DNA of 64,000 nt from Spirochaetia bacterium (lineage in GTDB: Bacteria > Spirochaetota > UBA4802 > UBA5550). Both the position numbers and the translations under genes were made by a program. The notes beneath the pieces were generated by a model that did no database searches, was not told the origin of the DNA, and saw nothing but the letters and a program-made list of their open reading frames with translations. Shown one piece after another: positions 26,373 to 36,313 of the stretch. How positions within the stretch are numbered: position 1 is the first letter of the stretch; each line of letters opens with the position of its first letter. Location of the stretch: the NCBI GenBank assembly GCA_009885955.1, contig VFJS01000061.1, positions 1 to 64,000 on the forward strand, in the 5' to 3' direction.

Positions 26373-27310
26373 AAAGGCTGCCTGGTGAATAGCAATACTT
26401 CATTGCTGTTTTCAACCGGCAGAATAAGCAAGGAAAGGCCATTGGCGGAAGCCATTGAAAAAAATTTCTGTTCCCCGTAAACCCTGCGGTTCCCCGAGGC
26501 AAAGGCATGCCTGCTTCCTATGGCGATGTATAGCTGCACCGACCTTTTTTCAAAAATCCGGCTTTCAAACCTGTTTCCCGGAGGCGGCCATGAGCAGATG
26601 ACAACTTCAGGGCCATACTTTTCCAGTGCTTTCCCTGCATCAAGCCTTTCCACGTGAGTTCCATAGTCAATGGATTTCTCCCAGCTGTAGTCATCGGTGG
26701 CAGTAATATCAACCCCCCTTTCTTTAAGGAACAATGAAAGTGAGCCGTCCCCTGCCCCCACTTCAAGGCACGGCCTTTCTCCAATCATCCCTGCAAGGTG
26801 GGTAACAAACCTCTTTGTATAAAAACAGTAAATTCCCTTCCTGGACACCAGGGGCATGAGTATTTTTTTCTGGGTGATAAAGGGCCAGACCACTTTGAAG
26901 ATACCATGGTTCACCGGTTTCCTCACAAGACCATGGGCAAAGAGCAGCTTGTTCAGGATATATCCGTTCAGGAAACCGAATTTGATCTTCCCCGATGTCT
27001 CACCGGTGGACATTGAAAGATAGAGCTTGTCAAGGGCAAACTTTGTCATTTTGAATTTAATAAGGGCCGGTACAGCTCTGCCGATGAGCCCCGGATCATT
27101 TCTGCTGCGGGATATCTTTAATTCCCACAACTTCCAGGATGAATCCAGGGAATGCATGTATGCAACAAGATTATCAGTAACGCCGGTTTTGAGAACATCG
27201 CTAATCCCGTCATTCACATCCTCCCACAGGGCGGGATATTCTCTTATTAACTCTTCAACATTTTCCGACGACGCAATGGCATTGTATTTCTTATGTATAA
27301 CTGAATCCAT
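26369..27310 (-). CDS. SAM-dependent methyltransferase-like protein
   Basis: The 313-residue protein has a helical N-terminal half and a Rossmann methyltransferase core with motif I CLEVGAGDGSLSLFL (around residue 180) followed by ITATDDYSW and VVICSWPPPGN. The ATG at 27310 is preferred because GGAG lies six bases upstream; the frame extends to a TTG at 27322. It overlaps the phosphatase by four bases. The methylated substrate is unknown; coupling to the MPGP-type gene hints at solute or sugar chemistry, but this is inference. Confidence 0.7.
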   Translation of the reverse strand: MDSVIHKKYNAIASSENVEELIREYPALWEDVNDGISDVLKTGVTDNLVAYMHSLDSSWKLWELKISRSRNDPGLIGRAVPALIKFKMTKFALDKLYLSMSTGETSGKIKFGFLNGYILNKLLFAHGLVRKPVNHGIFKVVWPFITQKKILMPLVSRKGIYCFYTKRFVTHLAGMIGERPCLEVGAGDGSLSLFLKERGVDITATDDYSWEKSIDYGTHVERLDAGKALEKYGPEVVICSWPPPGNRFESRIFEKRSVQLYIAIGSRHAFASGNRRVYGEQKFFSMASANGLSLLILPVENSNEVLLFTRQPF

Positions 27311-27548
27311 GCGGTTCTCCAAAATTAGAATGAATAATCCTAATCAGCCAGAGCTACATCGTTATCAGGAATAAGGATTTTGTCAACTAAGATAAAAAAT
27401 TGCCACACTCCCTGTCATAAGGCAGCAGACTCCTGGACATTCATCGCAGTCGTCTGGCTGCATAACACTAAATTAATATTTGACACGGGAATCCTGTTTA
27501 TCATTATCCTTTCATCATTATAGGGACAGTTGAAAATAATGGAGGCAC

Positions 27549-28145
27549 ATGAGCGGCATAGAAATCGCAGGAGTTATTTTCGGGCTCATATCAATATATT
27601 ATACCATCAAAGAAAATATTTGGTGCTGGCCCTCGGGGATCATAAATATAGGGCTCTTCTTTGCCCTCTTTTACCGGTCAAAGCTCTATGCGGACATGGG
27701 ACTTCAGGTTGTCTTCTTCATTCTGAGCATATACGGCTGGTATGAATGGCTCCGCGGCGGTGAAAAAAAAAGCGAGCTCCCCATATCCCGGATTTCGAAA
27801 CGCGGGTGGCAGATCATCATCCCGCTCATTATCTTCGGCACCGCAGGGCTCGGATATTTTCTCTCCTCCAGCACCGATGCTTCGCTCCCCTGGTGGGACT
27901 CCGCAGCAACGGTTCTCAGCCTCATTGCCCAGTACCTCCTTGCAGAAAAAAAACTTGAAAACTACCTCATCTGGATTGTGGTTGACATTCTGAGCATCGG
28001 CATATATTTCGTTAAGGAGCTCTATCTCACCGGCGCGCTCTTCTGTGTCTACCTGGTCTTTGCTTCAATAGGATATTATACATGGAGAAAAAGATATCGT
28101 GAAAACAAGCGGGTTGATACTGGGGAAATTCTATCCCCCTCATAA
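27549..28145 (+). CDS. pnuC: PnuC nicotinamide riboside transporter
   Basis: The 198-residue membrane protein begins with GLISIYYTIKENIWCWPSG and GLFFALFYRSKLYADMGLQ, the conserved PnuC core, and has about seven hydrophobic segments. It takes up nicotinamide riboside or a related NAD precursor. GGAGG lies just before the ATG. Its end overlaps nadR by 47 bases, so uptake and the first salvage step are coupled. Confidence 0.95.
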   Translation: MSGIEIAGVIFGLISIYYTIKENIWCWPSGIINIGLFFALFYRSKLYADMGLQVVFFILSIYGWYEWLRGGEKKSELPISRISKRGWQIIIPLIIFGTAGLGYFLSSSTDASLPWWDSAATVLSLIAQYLLAEKKLENYLIWIVVDILSIGIYFVKELYLTGALFCVYLVFASIGYYTWRKRYRENKRVDTGEILSPS

Positions 28146-29076
28146 GGGCCACCAGCACCTCATAGAATATGCAAGGGAGAGGGTTGATAGTCTCACGATC
28201 ATCGTGGGCTCCCTCTGCAGGGAGGCCATTCCCGGCGAATTGCGGTGCCGGTGGCTGAAAGAGCTCTATGACGATGTTGAAATCCTCCACCTCACCGATG
28301 AAAATCCCCAGGAGCCCCATGAACACCCCGATTTCTGGAACATCTGGACCGCGAGCCTCAGGAGGATCTATTCTTCGGGACCTGATTATCTGTTCTCCTC
28401 GGAAACCTACGGCGACAGGCTGGCCCGGTGCCTTGGCGCCGAACATGTACTGGTGGACCTTTCCCGCATAACAGTACCTGTATCGGGCACAGCGGTACGC
28501 GAGAGGCCCTATGAGAACTGGGAGTTTCTCCCGCCGCCGGTAAAGGCGTATTATGTAAAAAGGGTTGTGATCGTGGGCGCCGAGTCCACGGGCAAAACTA
28601 CCCTGGCGGAGAAACTGGCCGCCCGCTTCAACACCCTCTGGGTCCCGGAATTTGCCCGCGGCTACATCGATGATCACTACGGCAGTCTCGGCGGGATTAA
28701 GGATGATGATTTTTCTGTCTTTGCATTCGGGCAGGTTGCGAGCGAAGACAGAATGGCCAGGGAGGCAAACCGGATTCTCATCTGCGACACCGACGCCAGA
28801 ACGACATCCTACTTCAGCGACATATTCACCGGGAGATGCGACAGCTCCATATTAAGGCTTGCAGAAGAGAGGAAGTACCACCTTTATCTGCTCACGGGAA
28901 ACGACTTCCCCTGGGTCGAGGACTCCCAGAGAATAGACGAGAAACTGAGAGAGGCCTTCTTTCAGAGATGGGTGAAGGATCTTGAGAGGATGAAGGCAAA
29001 TTACGTTATTCTTAACGGAAGTTTTGAAGAGAGGTTCCATAAAGCCGAAAGCGCCATCAACGCCCTGTTCCGGTAA
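28099..29076 (+). CDS. nadR: NadR-type NMN adenylyltransferase / nicotinamide riboside kinase
   Basis: The 325-residue protein has an adenylyltransferase domain with GKFYPPHKGH (residues 9-18) and ISGT-like VSGTAVRERP, followed by a kinase domain with P-loop GAESTGKTTL (from about residue 160). It lacks the N-terminal helix-turn-helix of enterobacterial NadR, so it is enzymatic, not a repressor. It makes NMN and NAD from imported nicotinamide riboside. Start is a GTG inside the pnuC end. Confidence 0.93.
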   Translation: MKTSGLILGKFYPPHKGHQHLIEYARERVDSLTIIVGSLCREAIPGELRCRWLKELYDDVEILHLTDENPQEPHEHPDFWNIWTASLRRIYSSGPDYLFSSETYGDRLARCLGAEHVLVDLSRITVPVSGTAVRERPYENWEFLPPPVKAYYVKRVVIVGAESTGKTTLAEKLAARFNTLWVPEFARGYIDDHYGSLGGIKDDDFSVFAFGQVASEDRMAREANRILICDTDARTTSYFSDIFTGRCDSSILRLAEERKYHLYLLTGNDFPWVEDSQRIDEKLREAFFQRWVKDLERMKANYVILNGSFEERFHKAESAINALFR

Positions 29077-29112
29077 GGAGGCATGCGATATCATTCGCCC
29101 CCCGGCAGATTA

Positions 29113-29298
29113 TCAGTTTTCCGTCATGAACCATTCGGTGATCTGGAGGTCATCCATGGTGGATTGATGGCCGCACTTTTTACAGAGCAAAGTTGTGAAT
29201 TCAAAGACCGCCTGGGTGCAGGTTATTTCAGCCGAGCCGCACCGGGGACAGCGGTAGCCAAAAGGGTCTCCTTCATCGGGAAAGTAGCGTGACGGCAA
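29113..29298 (-). CDS. small zinc-ribbon protein
   Basis: The 61-residue protein has a CPRCG...CKKCG zinc ribbon spanning about residues 17-43 and a short acidic tail. A TTG start at 29298 has AGAGAGG seven bases upstream. Such proteins bind zinc and often nucleic acid or another protein; no specific role is known. It is convergent with nadR. Confidence 0.65.
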   Translation of the reverse strand: MPSRYFPDEGDPFGYRCPRCGSAEITCTQAVFEFTTLLCKKCGHQSTMDDLQITEWFMTEN

Positions 29299-29391
29299 GG
29301 GATACCTCTCTTTTCAAATTTTTCTATGAAAATGAAATGAATCCATGCACACAATTATACTTCAGTTTCGCTGATTGCCGATAATACCTGT

Positions 29392-29616
29392 TTAAGCAAT
29401 AGCAACCTCAATATTTGTAGTCAATATTTCTTTACTGAGGACCTCCTGTTTTTCTTCAGGGGTCAAAGTAGATATATATGCATCAACCGCTTCTTTAATA
29501 TTCACAAGTACTTCATCCATGGTATCCCCCTGTGATTGACATCCTATCAATTCAGGGCTATATGCATAATATCCAAACTCATCTTTTTCGATTACAACAG
29601 AAACTTTCTGACTCAT
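29392..29616 (-). CDS. HicB-like antitoxin without a visible HicA partner
   Basis: The 74-residue protein has the HicB fold: VVIEKDEFGYYAYSPELIGCQSQGDTMDEVL (here covering residues 7-37 in separate motifs), then NIKEAVDAYI. It lacks a C-terminal DNA-binding helix-turn-helix. AGGAG is six bases before the ATG. No HicA toxin (about 60 residues with a conserved His) is found on either side, so it is an orphan or a metabolic relative. Confidence 0.8.
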   Translation of the reverse strand: MSQKVSVVIEKDEFGYYAYSPELIGCQSQGDTMDEVLVNIKEAVDAYISTLTPEEKQEVLSKEILTTNIEVAIA

Positions 29617-29910
29617 AGGAATCTCCTATATTCCTCAGCATCATTGAACATTGATTTTAATACATTTTAGTCTTTTCGGAATATTTTGTCAATTGATTCG
29701 CTGACTATTTATCAATTATTCAACAATTTTCACATATCTAGAAATCCCAGAAAATATAATAATTCTTATTTTTTCAATCACGAGCCTTCACCTGGGATGA
29801 ATTTCATAGATCCCCAGGAGTGCAGGATATTTCACTGCTTCCTGCCCTGGTATTAAATGATTATCAACAATAATTCAATTTCCTCATAATTGTTATTAAG
29901 CAAGTGAGAT
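29617..29910. other. AT-rich intergenic region
   Basis: This 294-base segment has no credible coding frame. It holds the upstream side of the HicB-like gene and the end of the YARHG lipoprotein. Nothing structured was noticed. Confidence 0.5.
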
Positions 29911-30741
<831 letters not shown>

Positions 30742-30809
30742 TTGTTATCCTCCAATAGTACTAATCATTTTTGTTAAATAAAATTACATTTTATTTTTCC
30801 AGGGAATTT

Positions 30810-31431
<622 letters not shown>

Positions 31432-32853
31432 TCATAACTCGCTGACAAAGGGGATAACCTTCCCGCCGCGGCTGTCCATCCCCAGGCCTTCATCAAACAT
31501 GACCGTGAGCGGCAGGCCGCCCAGCACATTCTCCAGCGCAGATATCACCAGTTTTTCATCGGGCTTTGAATCCATGGATACCGGCCTTAGTATCAGCTCG
31601 CATGACAGGTCTCTCCTCTGGATGAACCTGTGCTGAACATAGGAGAACCTCTTCAGCGACTGTGAGATGTCCACGGGGTTGATAAGGCTGCCGTCACCCT
31701 TTCGGAGGAGCACGGGTATCCTCCCCTCCAGGCCCCTGATCCTGGGCATGGGATCTCCGCAGCTGCAGGGCGAAATGTCAATGTATCCGAAATCTCCCAT
31801 CCTGTACCTGAGCAGAGGAAGGAAGGGGTTCCTCCCCCCGGTAATTACAATCTCCCCCCTTTCTCCATGGGGAAGGGGATTGCCGTCCGGGCCTGCAATC
31901 TCAATATATATGTCGTGGGGAAGTATATGAAACCCGTCGTCTTCCGGGCAGGTATAGGCTATGGGCCCGGTCTCGTTGGACGAGTACCAGTCAATGACCG
32001 GGCACCGGTAAAATTCCCGGAGCTCCTTTTTCAGTCCCGCGGCCATGGCAACGGCCGTGGATATGATGGCCTTCGGCCTGTATGATATTCCCTGCTTCAG
32101 CATTTCGGCAAAGGATATGGGGTCGCCGTTCAGGAAAAAGGGGTTCATGGCATGAGAGTATTCATCCGCGGCGCCGGCATGGGGCCATTCGGAGGATTTC
32201 AGGTTTATCTTGATAAAACCGGCCCCGCCCCATGAGGTCACAACAGTGGCGCATGTCACGGTATGGTTCTGCGCTCCAACGAGTATGGTGGCAACCATGC
32301 TATCGTTCCATTCCGGAGAGAGGCCGTGGCGTCGGAGCACGAAATCAACCATGGGCTCATAGCTGCACGCGCCAACGGGGTGCTGGACAACCTTGATGGC
32401 ATGCCCCGTGGTCCCGGCAGTATTAAAAATTACGATCCGTTTAATATCAGCGCCATCAGGGATAAACATCCCGGGCCTTCGCGCAAGGTCCTCCCTGGAC
32501 ATGAAGGGTACCTCTGTCCATCCCTTTTCCAGGTCATATTCCGCACCGGGTCGTGTCCTGAATGCCGGAACTTCAGGAAGCAGCAATTTCATCTTTTCCA
32601 TAATGGCCGGTGAAGGGATGCCGGCGGCCCACTGCCCGGGTGACCTTTTTTTCCAGAGGCTGTCCCCGAAAGAATTCACTACACTGAGATCTTCAATTGT
32701 GAGCCTGTCGCCGTAATGGGAATTCCAGATGGGGGCCGAGGGGTGGTCCTTCATTTTGCTGATTAAAGCGGCCCACGAGGGCTTTATGAGCGGGGTGTGC
32801 TCTGCAAGCCTGTATTTGTTTCCTTTAATATCTATATTTTCCATATGTGTCAT
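31432..32853 (-). CDS. PaaK-like adenylate-forming enzyme
   Basis: The 473-residue protein has the AMP-binding loop NTAGTTGHAIKV (around residue 145), YSSNETGPIAYTC and LRYRMGDFGYID, typical of the phenylacetate-CoA ligase/CapK-F390 synthetase branch, and CSCGDPMPRIRGLEGR, a cysteine-containing segment of that branch. It should activate a carboxylate with ATP. It is the last of five coupled genes with the AAA ATPase and the VWA protein, which is an unexpected neighbour for a metabolic ligase. It starts two bases after the preceding stop, with AGGGA upstream. Confidence 0.85.
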   Translation of the reverse strand: MTHMENIDIKGNKYRLAEHTPLIKPSWAALISKMKDHPSAPIWNSHYGDRLTIEDLSVVNSFGDSLWKKRSPGQWAAGIPSPAIMEKMKLLLPEVPAFRTRPGAEYDLEKGWTEVPFMSREDLARRPGMFIPDGADIKRIVIFNTAGTTGHAIKVVQHPVGACSYEPMVDFVLRRHGLSPEWNDSMVATILVGAQNHTVTCATVVTSWGGAGFIKINLKSSEWPHAGAADEYSHAMNPFFLNGDPISFAEMLKQGISYRPKAIISTAVAMAAGLKKELREFYRCPVIDWYSSNETGPIAYTCPEDDGFHILPHDIYIEIAGPDGNPLPHGERGEIVITGGRNPFLPLLRYRMGDFGYIDISPCSCGDPMPRIRGLEGRIPVLLRKGDGSLINPVDISQSLKRFSYVQHRFIQRRDLSCELILRPVSMDSKPDEKLVISALENVLGGLPLTVMFDEGLGMDSRGGKVIPFVSEL

Positions 32854-32855
32854 TG

Positions 32856-33515
32856 CTAATCCCTGGTGACCTTACTCGATTCATTCTCCCTGTCGATCTC
32901 CTCCTGTATCTTCCTCTGGCGCTCGGCCTCCTCGAGCCTCCGCTTCTTCTCCTCGGTCCGCTTTTTCTCCAGCATAATCTGGTGCTCTCTCGATTTTTCA
33001 ACTATCCGCTTCTGCTCTGCGCTGTCAATAATGTTGAACCTGTCCCTGGCCTGGCTCTCGTCCTCCCCATCAGGCCTGTAACCGAGAAATGCCAGGACGT
33101 AACGCACGAGTTCCTCCCTCCTGTCCGGTTCGGAAACAAAAAGCCCTGCCCGTACAAGAGATGCATGCTCCCTGAGCCCGGAGATGAGGAGTTCCATCAT
33201 TTTTTCCCTGAATCCAGGGATGGCCTTTGCGTTGTCCCTGAACCATGCATGGAACAGAAGCCATGCCGCAACCTGGACAACGAGGAGGAAATTCCTGTTC
33301 CCGGGATTATTATTGAGCTCAAATATCCCTTCACCTTTTTTGCTTAAACCAATGCCCCCGGTGATCCTGGATAGATCGGAAACCACCGCCGAGGTACTGA
33401 TAGTCCCTTCATGCATGTTTTCAGCATTCAGGAGCATGGGCTCCATGAGAAAATATTCCGGGCATTCGGCCAGGTGTGAGGTTAACAGTTCAAGTACCGG
33501 GCCTTCCTTATTCAT
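32856..33515 (-). CDS. protein of unknown function with charged helical tail
   Basis: The 219-residue protein has a mixed N-terminal domain (about 1-130) and a strongly charged helical or coiled-coil tail from about 160, with repeated KKRTEEKKRRLEEAERQRK-type heptads. GGAG is five bases before the ATG, which overlaps the VWA gene stop by eight bases. It may bridge the operon proteins. No family is recognised. Confidence 0.65.
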   Translation of the reverse strand: MNKEGPVLELLTSHLAECPEYFLMEPMLLNAENMHEGTISTSAVVSDLSRITGGIGLSKKGEGIFELNNNPGNRNFLLVVQVAAWLLFHAWFRDNAKAIPGFREKMMELLISGLREHASLVRAGLFVSEPDRREELVRYVLAFLGYRPDGEDESQARDRFNIIDSAEQKRIVEKSREHQIMLEKKRTEEKKRRLEEAERQRKIQEEIDRENESSKVTRD

Positions 33516-35289
33516 AATTTCTCCTGCTGAACTCCGAAGCGAATATAATGATATCCTCCCATGTACTTATGGTATACACATTCCATCCTTCATCATTCAT
33601 CCTCTTCATATTTTTAGAATCCGTTGAATAGGGTGAATGGAGCACATAGGTCCCGCCGCCTGCGGCATTGGCAAGGGAGATCCTTGCCACGTCCCAGCCG
33701 TCGTTGGTCTTATAGGTGTCGCTCCGGATATCATCGGACTTCTCCTCGAGCATTGAAAAGATATCGGAATCGGTGATAACGATTATATGTACGGGGTTGT
33801 CGCCTTTCCTTCTTTTGAAAAATGTCTTTGCCAGGCGGCGGATACCGAAGGCATAGCCGGTGCCCAGGTAGCCGGTGAGCACCTTTAAAATTTCATACTC
33901 GCTCCTTTCAAAACCCTCAGTGGACATGGAGCTCCCGGGCTCGCCTGAAAGCACAACCATGACCCTTGCCCCTGCCCTGAGGGCCGAGAGGGCCATGATG
34001 ACACCTGCAAGCACCGGGTAGGACAGGGTGTACTGGGGATTGGGCATGGACCCGGAACAATCGATGCCGATGTAGAGATCGAGGGGAACCCTGGACGGCG
34101 TTGAGCCGGGGCTATCGCCGTAGACCCTCTGAACCGTGGTTATGCCCGGCACGGGCCTGGGGCTCACCATGATGGAATCAAACCAGCTCACATCCTCCAT
34201 GGGCATGCCGATGTCCCATGTCTCCAGGCCTTCGGGCAGGGGGTCGCTCTTTTCGCCGATCTTCTTCTCGGGAAACCGTACAAGATACGGCAGGGCCCTC
34301 TCCTTGTAATAGCGCAGGGCAATGTCATGGTCGGTGAGGTCTTTCCTCATGGCCCTTAACAGCGTCCCGTATTCCGAAACTCCCCTGAAGTTCTTCCGGC
34401 TTTTTATACCCCCCTTCTCAGCCTTGCCACCTCTCCTGCTGCCGGCTTTTTCATCTTCACCCTTCTCTCCCGGATCCATGTCATCCATTCCGGCAAGATT
34501 TCTGTCCATGGAGGGATGGACCGGCGCCTCCATTTCTCCGTCGTCCATCCCGGTGAGCCCCGAGGGTTCACCCCCCTCCCCTGCATTTCCTGTGTCCAAC
34601 CACCCCTTCGTCTGAACCGGTGATCCGGCACCCTGGCCGTCGGGTAGATAGATGTAGCAGAGAGCGGCAAAGGAGCCGGCTCCGTCGATCCAGTCCCTGG
34701 CATAAAACCTCACGAGCCTGGCCCCGAGCCTGGCATCTGCCTCCATCACCTGATCCACATCTGAATCCGTAAGCGTCCCTGAATGAAGGGACCAGAGTAT
34801 TTCATATATGCGCATGTAAAAATTCCAGAGAGGCCCCCCGTCCTTATCTTTTAACGCCTGGTAGACGCCGGCTATGTTAACGCAGAACCTCCTCTGCAGC
34901 CTGTCGTTGATGAGCAGGTCGGAGTATAGATTGGAGACAAGGGATGCATGATCCTCCTTTTCAGGGAGGCCCTGCCGTATCCTGGCAATCATGAATCCCA
35001 GGTCGGTGAGGTCCGACGGGCAGTATATGTGGTGGCCGATTTCGTGTGCCATGATCTCAACGGCAAAATTTTCAAGGTGCCGTTTAACCACATCGCTGAG
35101 GCTGATGACAACGGAATGATCAATAAGGCGAATCATTGCAAAGTTGCCGCCCATTCCCTCTTTTTCACTTTCCCTGCTGTCTATGCACCACCGGGGCTCC
35201 GAGAGCCTGGCAAAACCGCTCCAGACCCCCAGGGCATCGGGCCATAACCGGAGCCATGCCTCCCTGAGTTCACGCAAATTACCGGGCAT
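33508..35289 (-). CDS. zincin-like HEXXH protein fused to a VWA domain
   Basis: Residues 78-90 contain HEIGHH with the zinc-peptidase HEXXH motif (His82, Glu83, His86), followed by NLYSDLLINDRL as a likely third-ligand helix. A low-complexity, acidic Gly/Lys linker runs from about 220 to 300. Residues 405-560 form a VWA domain with an intact MIDAS motif DCSGS (410-414) and a ITDSDIF loop. This is the DUF2201-like architecture found next to MoxR ATPases. Such pairs may remodel protein complexes; the target is unknown. The start overlaps the previous gene by 11 bases and lacks a strong ribosome site. Confidence 0.8.
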   Translation of the reverse strand: MPGNLRELREAWLRLWPDALGVWSGFARLSEPRWCIDSRESEKEGMGGNFAMIRLIDHSVVISLSDVVKRHLENFAVEIMAHEIGHHIYCPSDLTDLGFMIARIRQGLPEKEDHASLVSNLYSDLLINDRLQRRFCVNIAGVYQALKDKDGGPLWNFYMRIYEILWSLHSGTLTDSDVDQVMEADARLGARLVRFYARDWIDGAGSFAALCYIYLPDGQGAGSPVQTKGWLDTGNAGEGGEPSGLTGMDDGEMEAPVHPSMDRNLAGMDDMDPGEKGEDEKAGSRRGGKAEKGGIKSRKNFRGVSEYGTLLRAMRKDLTDHDIALRYYKERALPYLVRFPEKKIGEKSDPLPEGLETWDIGMPMEDVSWFDSIMVSPRPVPGITTVQRVYGDSPGSTPSRVPLDLYIGIDCSGSMPNPQYTLSYPVLAGVIMALSALRAGARVMVVLSGEPGSSMSTEGFERSEYEILKVLTGYLGTGYAFGIRRLAKTFFKRRKGDNPVHIIVITDSDIFSMLEEKSDDIRSDTYKTNDGWDVARISLANAAGGGTYVLHSPYSTDSKNMKRMNDEGWNVYTISTWEDIIIFASEFSRRNYE

Positions 35290-36313
35290 GGCTGCGTACC
35301 GCGATGAGGAAAAGGTGGTGGGATTCCGGAATAGTCACCGCCATGGTAAAGGTGCTGCAGGCAAAGCTCGATGCACCGGCAAGTTCATGGAAATCCCCCT
35401 TAAGGCCGCCAAACTCCGCGGCCCCGGCGGAATTGATTGTACCTCTGCATACCGGTCCGCCGCCCGCGAGAAGGGACGGGTCAACCTTCGTCAGGGTGGT
35501 CCCGTAAATATCTGCGGATATAATGAATGACAATTTCCCGTCATAGGCAACAATCCTCCCCTCAACCGTTTCAACAAGGGGCGGTGAAATGAAAGGGCCG
35601 CCAAAGCCGCGGAATCCGCCGGCCGATGAAACCATTTCCAGGTGTCTTGCGGCCCCACCGGCCGGCAGGGGATGGTCCTGGGGATGGAACCAGGGGTCAC
35701 CCTCCAGGGAATTCAGAACTGAAGCAAGCTCATTGCCGGCAACAATTTCCGGAATGCCGAGGATTATCCTCTGAACAGGGGGCTGAAATTTTTTTATAAG
35801 GTCAAGGGCACTGTCCCGGTAATGGGCCAGGCCGCACCTCCAGGCAAGGGCCTTGCCGTAATCAAGCAGCTCTTCTTTATTCCCTGCATGGCCCGCCAGG
35901 GAGACAAGGGTTTTCTCCCAGGCCGCTGCGGAATTGTAGGATGTCAATGAAAGGTTATAGATGGCATTGGCCGCGATTCTCGGAAAGGAGACCGGGTCCA
36001 CAATAAAATAGCGGATATAGGAGAGCATGATATTTCTCCACAGACCCCTCAGGCCGGCTGCGGCGCTGAACATCCTACTCCCCAGGGCCTCGATCCCGAA
36101 ATCGTAGAGGGCTTCGCATATTTCTCGCGGCGTCCTGCCCCCATGCATTGACGCGGCATCGGCAACGGGCTGTGCGTCTTCTGCAAGGAAGAAGGAAAAC
36201 TCCGCTGCATGAAGGCCCGGGTAGACCCTGCGCATGGCATGGAACCTGCTGTTGTATTCACCCTGCCGCGCGCTCAACTCCAGTGCCAGGACGCCTTTTA
36301 TCAATCCTTCCAT
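35279..36313 (-). CDS. unrecognised protein of the AAA-VWA operon
   Basis: The 344-residue protein has an alpha-helical first half (about 1-190) and a second half rich in Gly, Ser and beta strands (about 200-330). No signal peptide, catalytic motif or known domain is evident. It overlaps the AAA gene stop by 13 bases and the VWA gene start by 11, so it is translationally coupled to both and is likely a dedicated component of the same complex. Confidence 0.7.
   Translation of the reverse strand: MEGLIKGVLALELSARQGEYNSRFHAMRRVYPGLHAAEFSFFLAEDAQPVADAASMHGGRTPREICEALYDFGIEALGSRMFSAAAGLRGLWRNIMLSYIRYFIVDPVSFPRIAANAIYNLSLTSYNSAAAWEKTLVSLAGHAGNKEELLDYGKALAWRCGLAHYRDSALDLIKKFQPPVQRIILGIPEIVAGNELASVLNSLEGDPWFHPQDHPLPAGGAARHLEMVSSAGGFRGFGGPFISPPLVETVEGRIVAYDGKLSFIISADIYGTTLTKVDPSLLAGGGPVCRGTINSAGAAEFGGLKGDFHELAGASSFACSTFTMAVTIPESHHLFLIAVRSHAR

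Noticed and set aside
27323-27548. Riboswitch for NAD upstream of pnuC
   Set aside because: No conserved motif of a known NAD-type riboswitch could be recognised by eye; it needs a covariance-model search.
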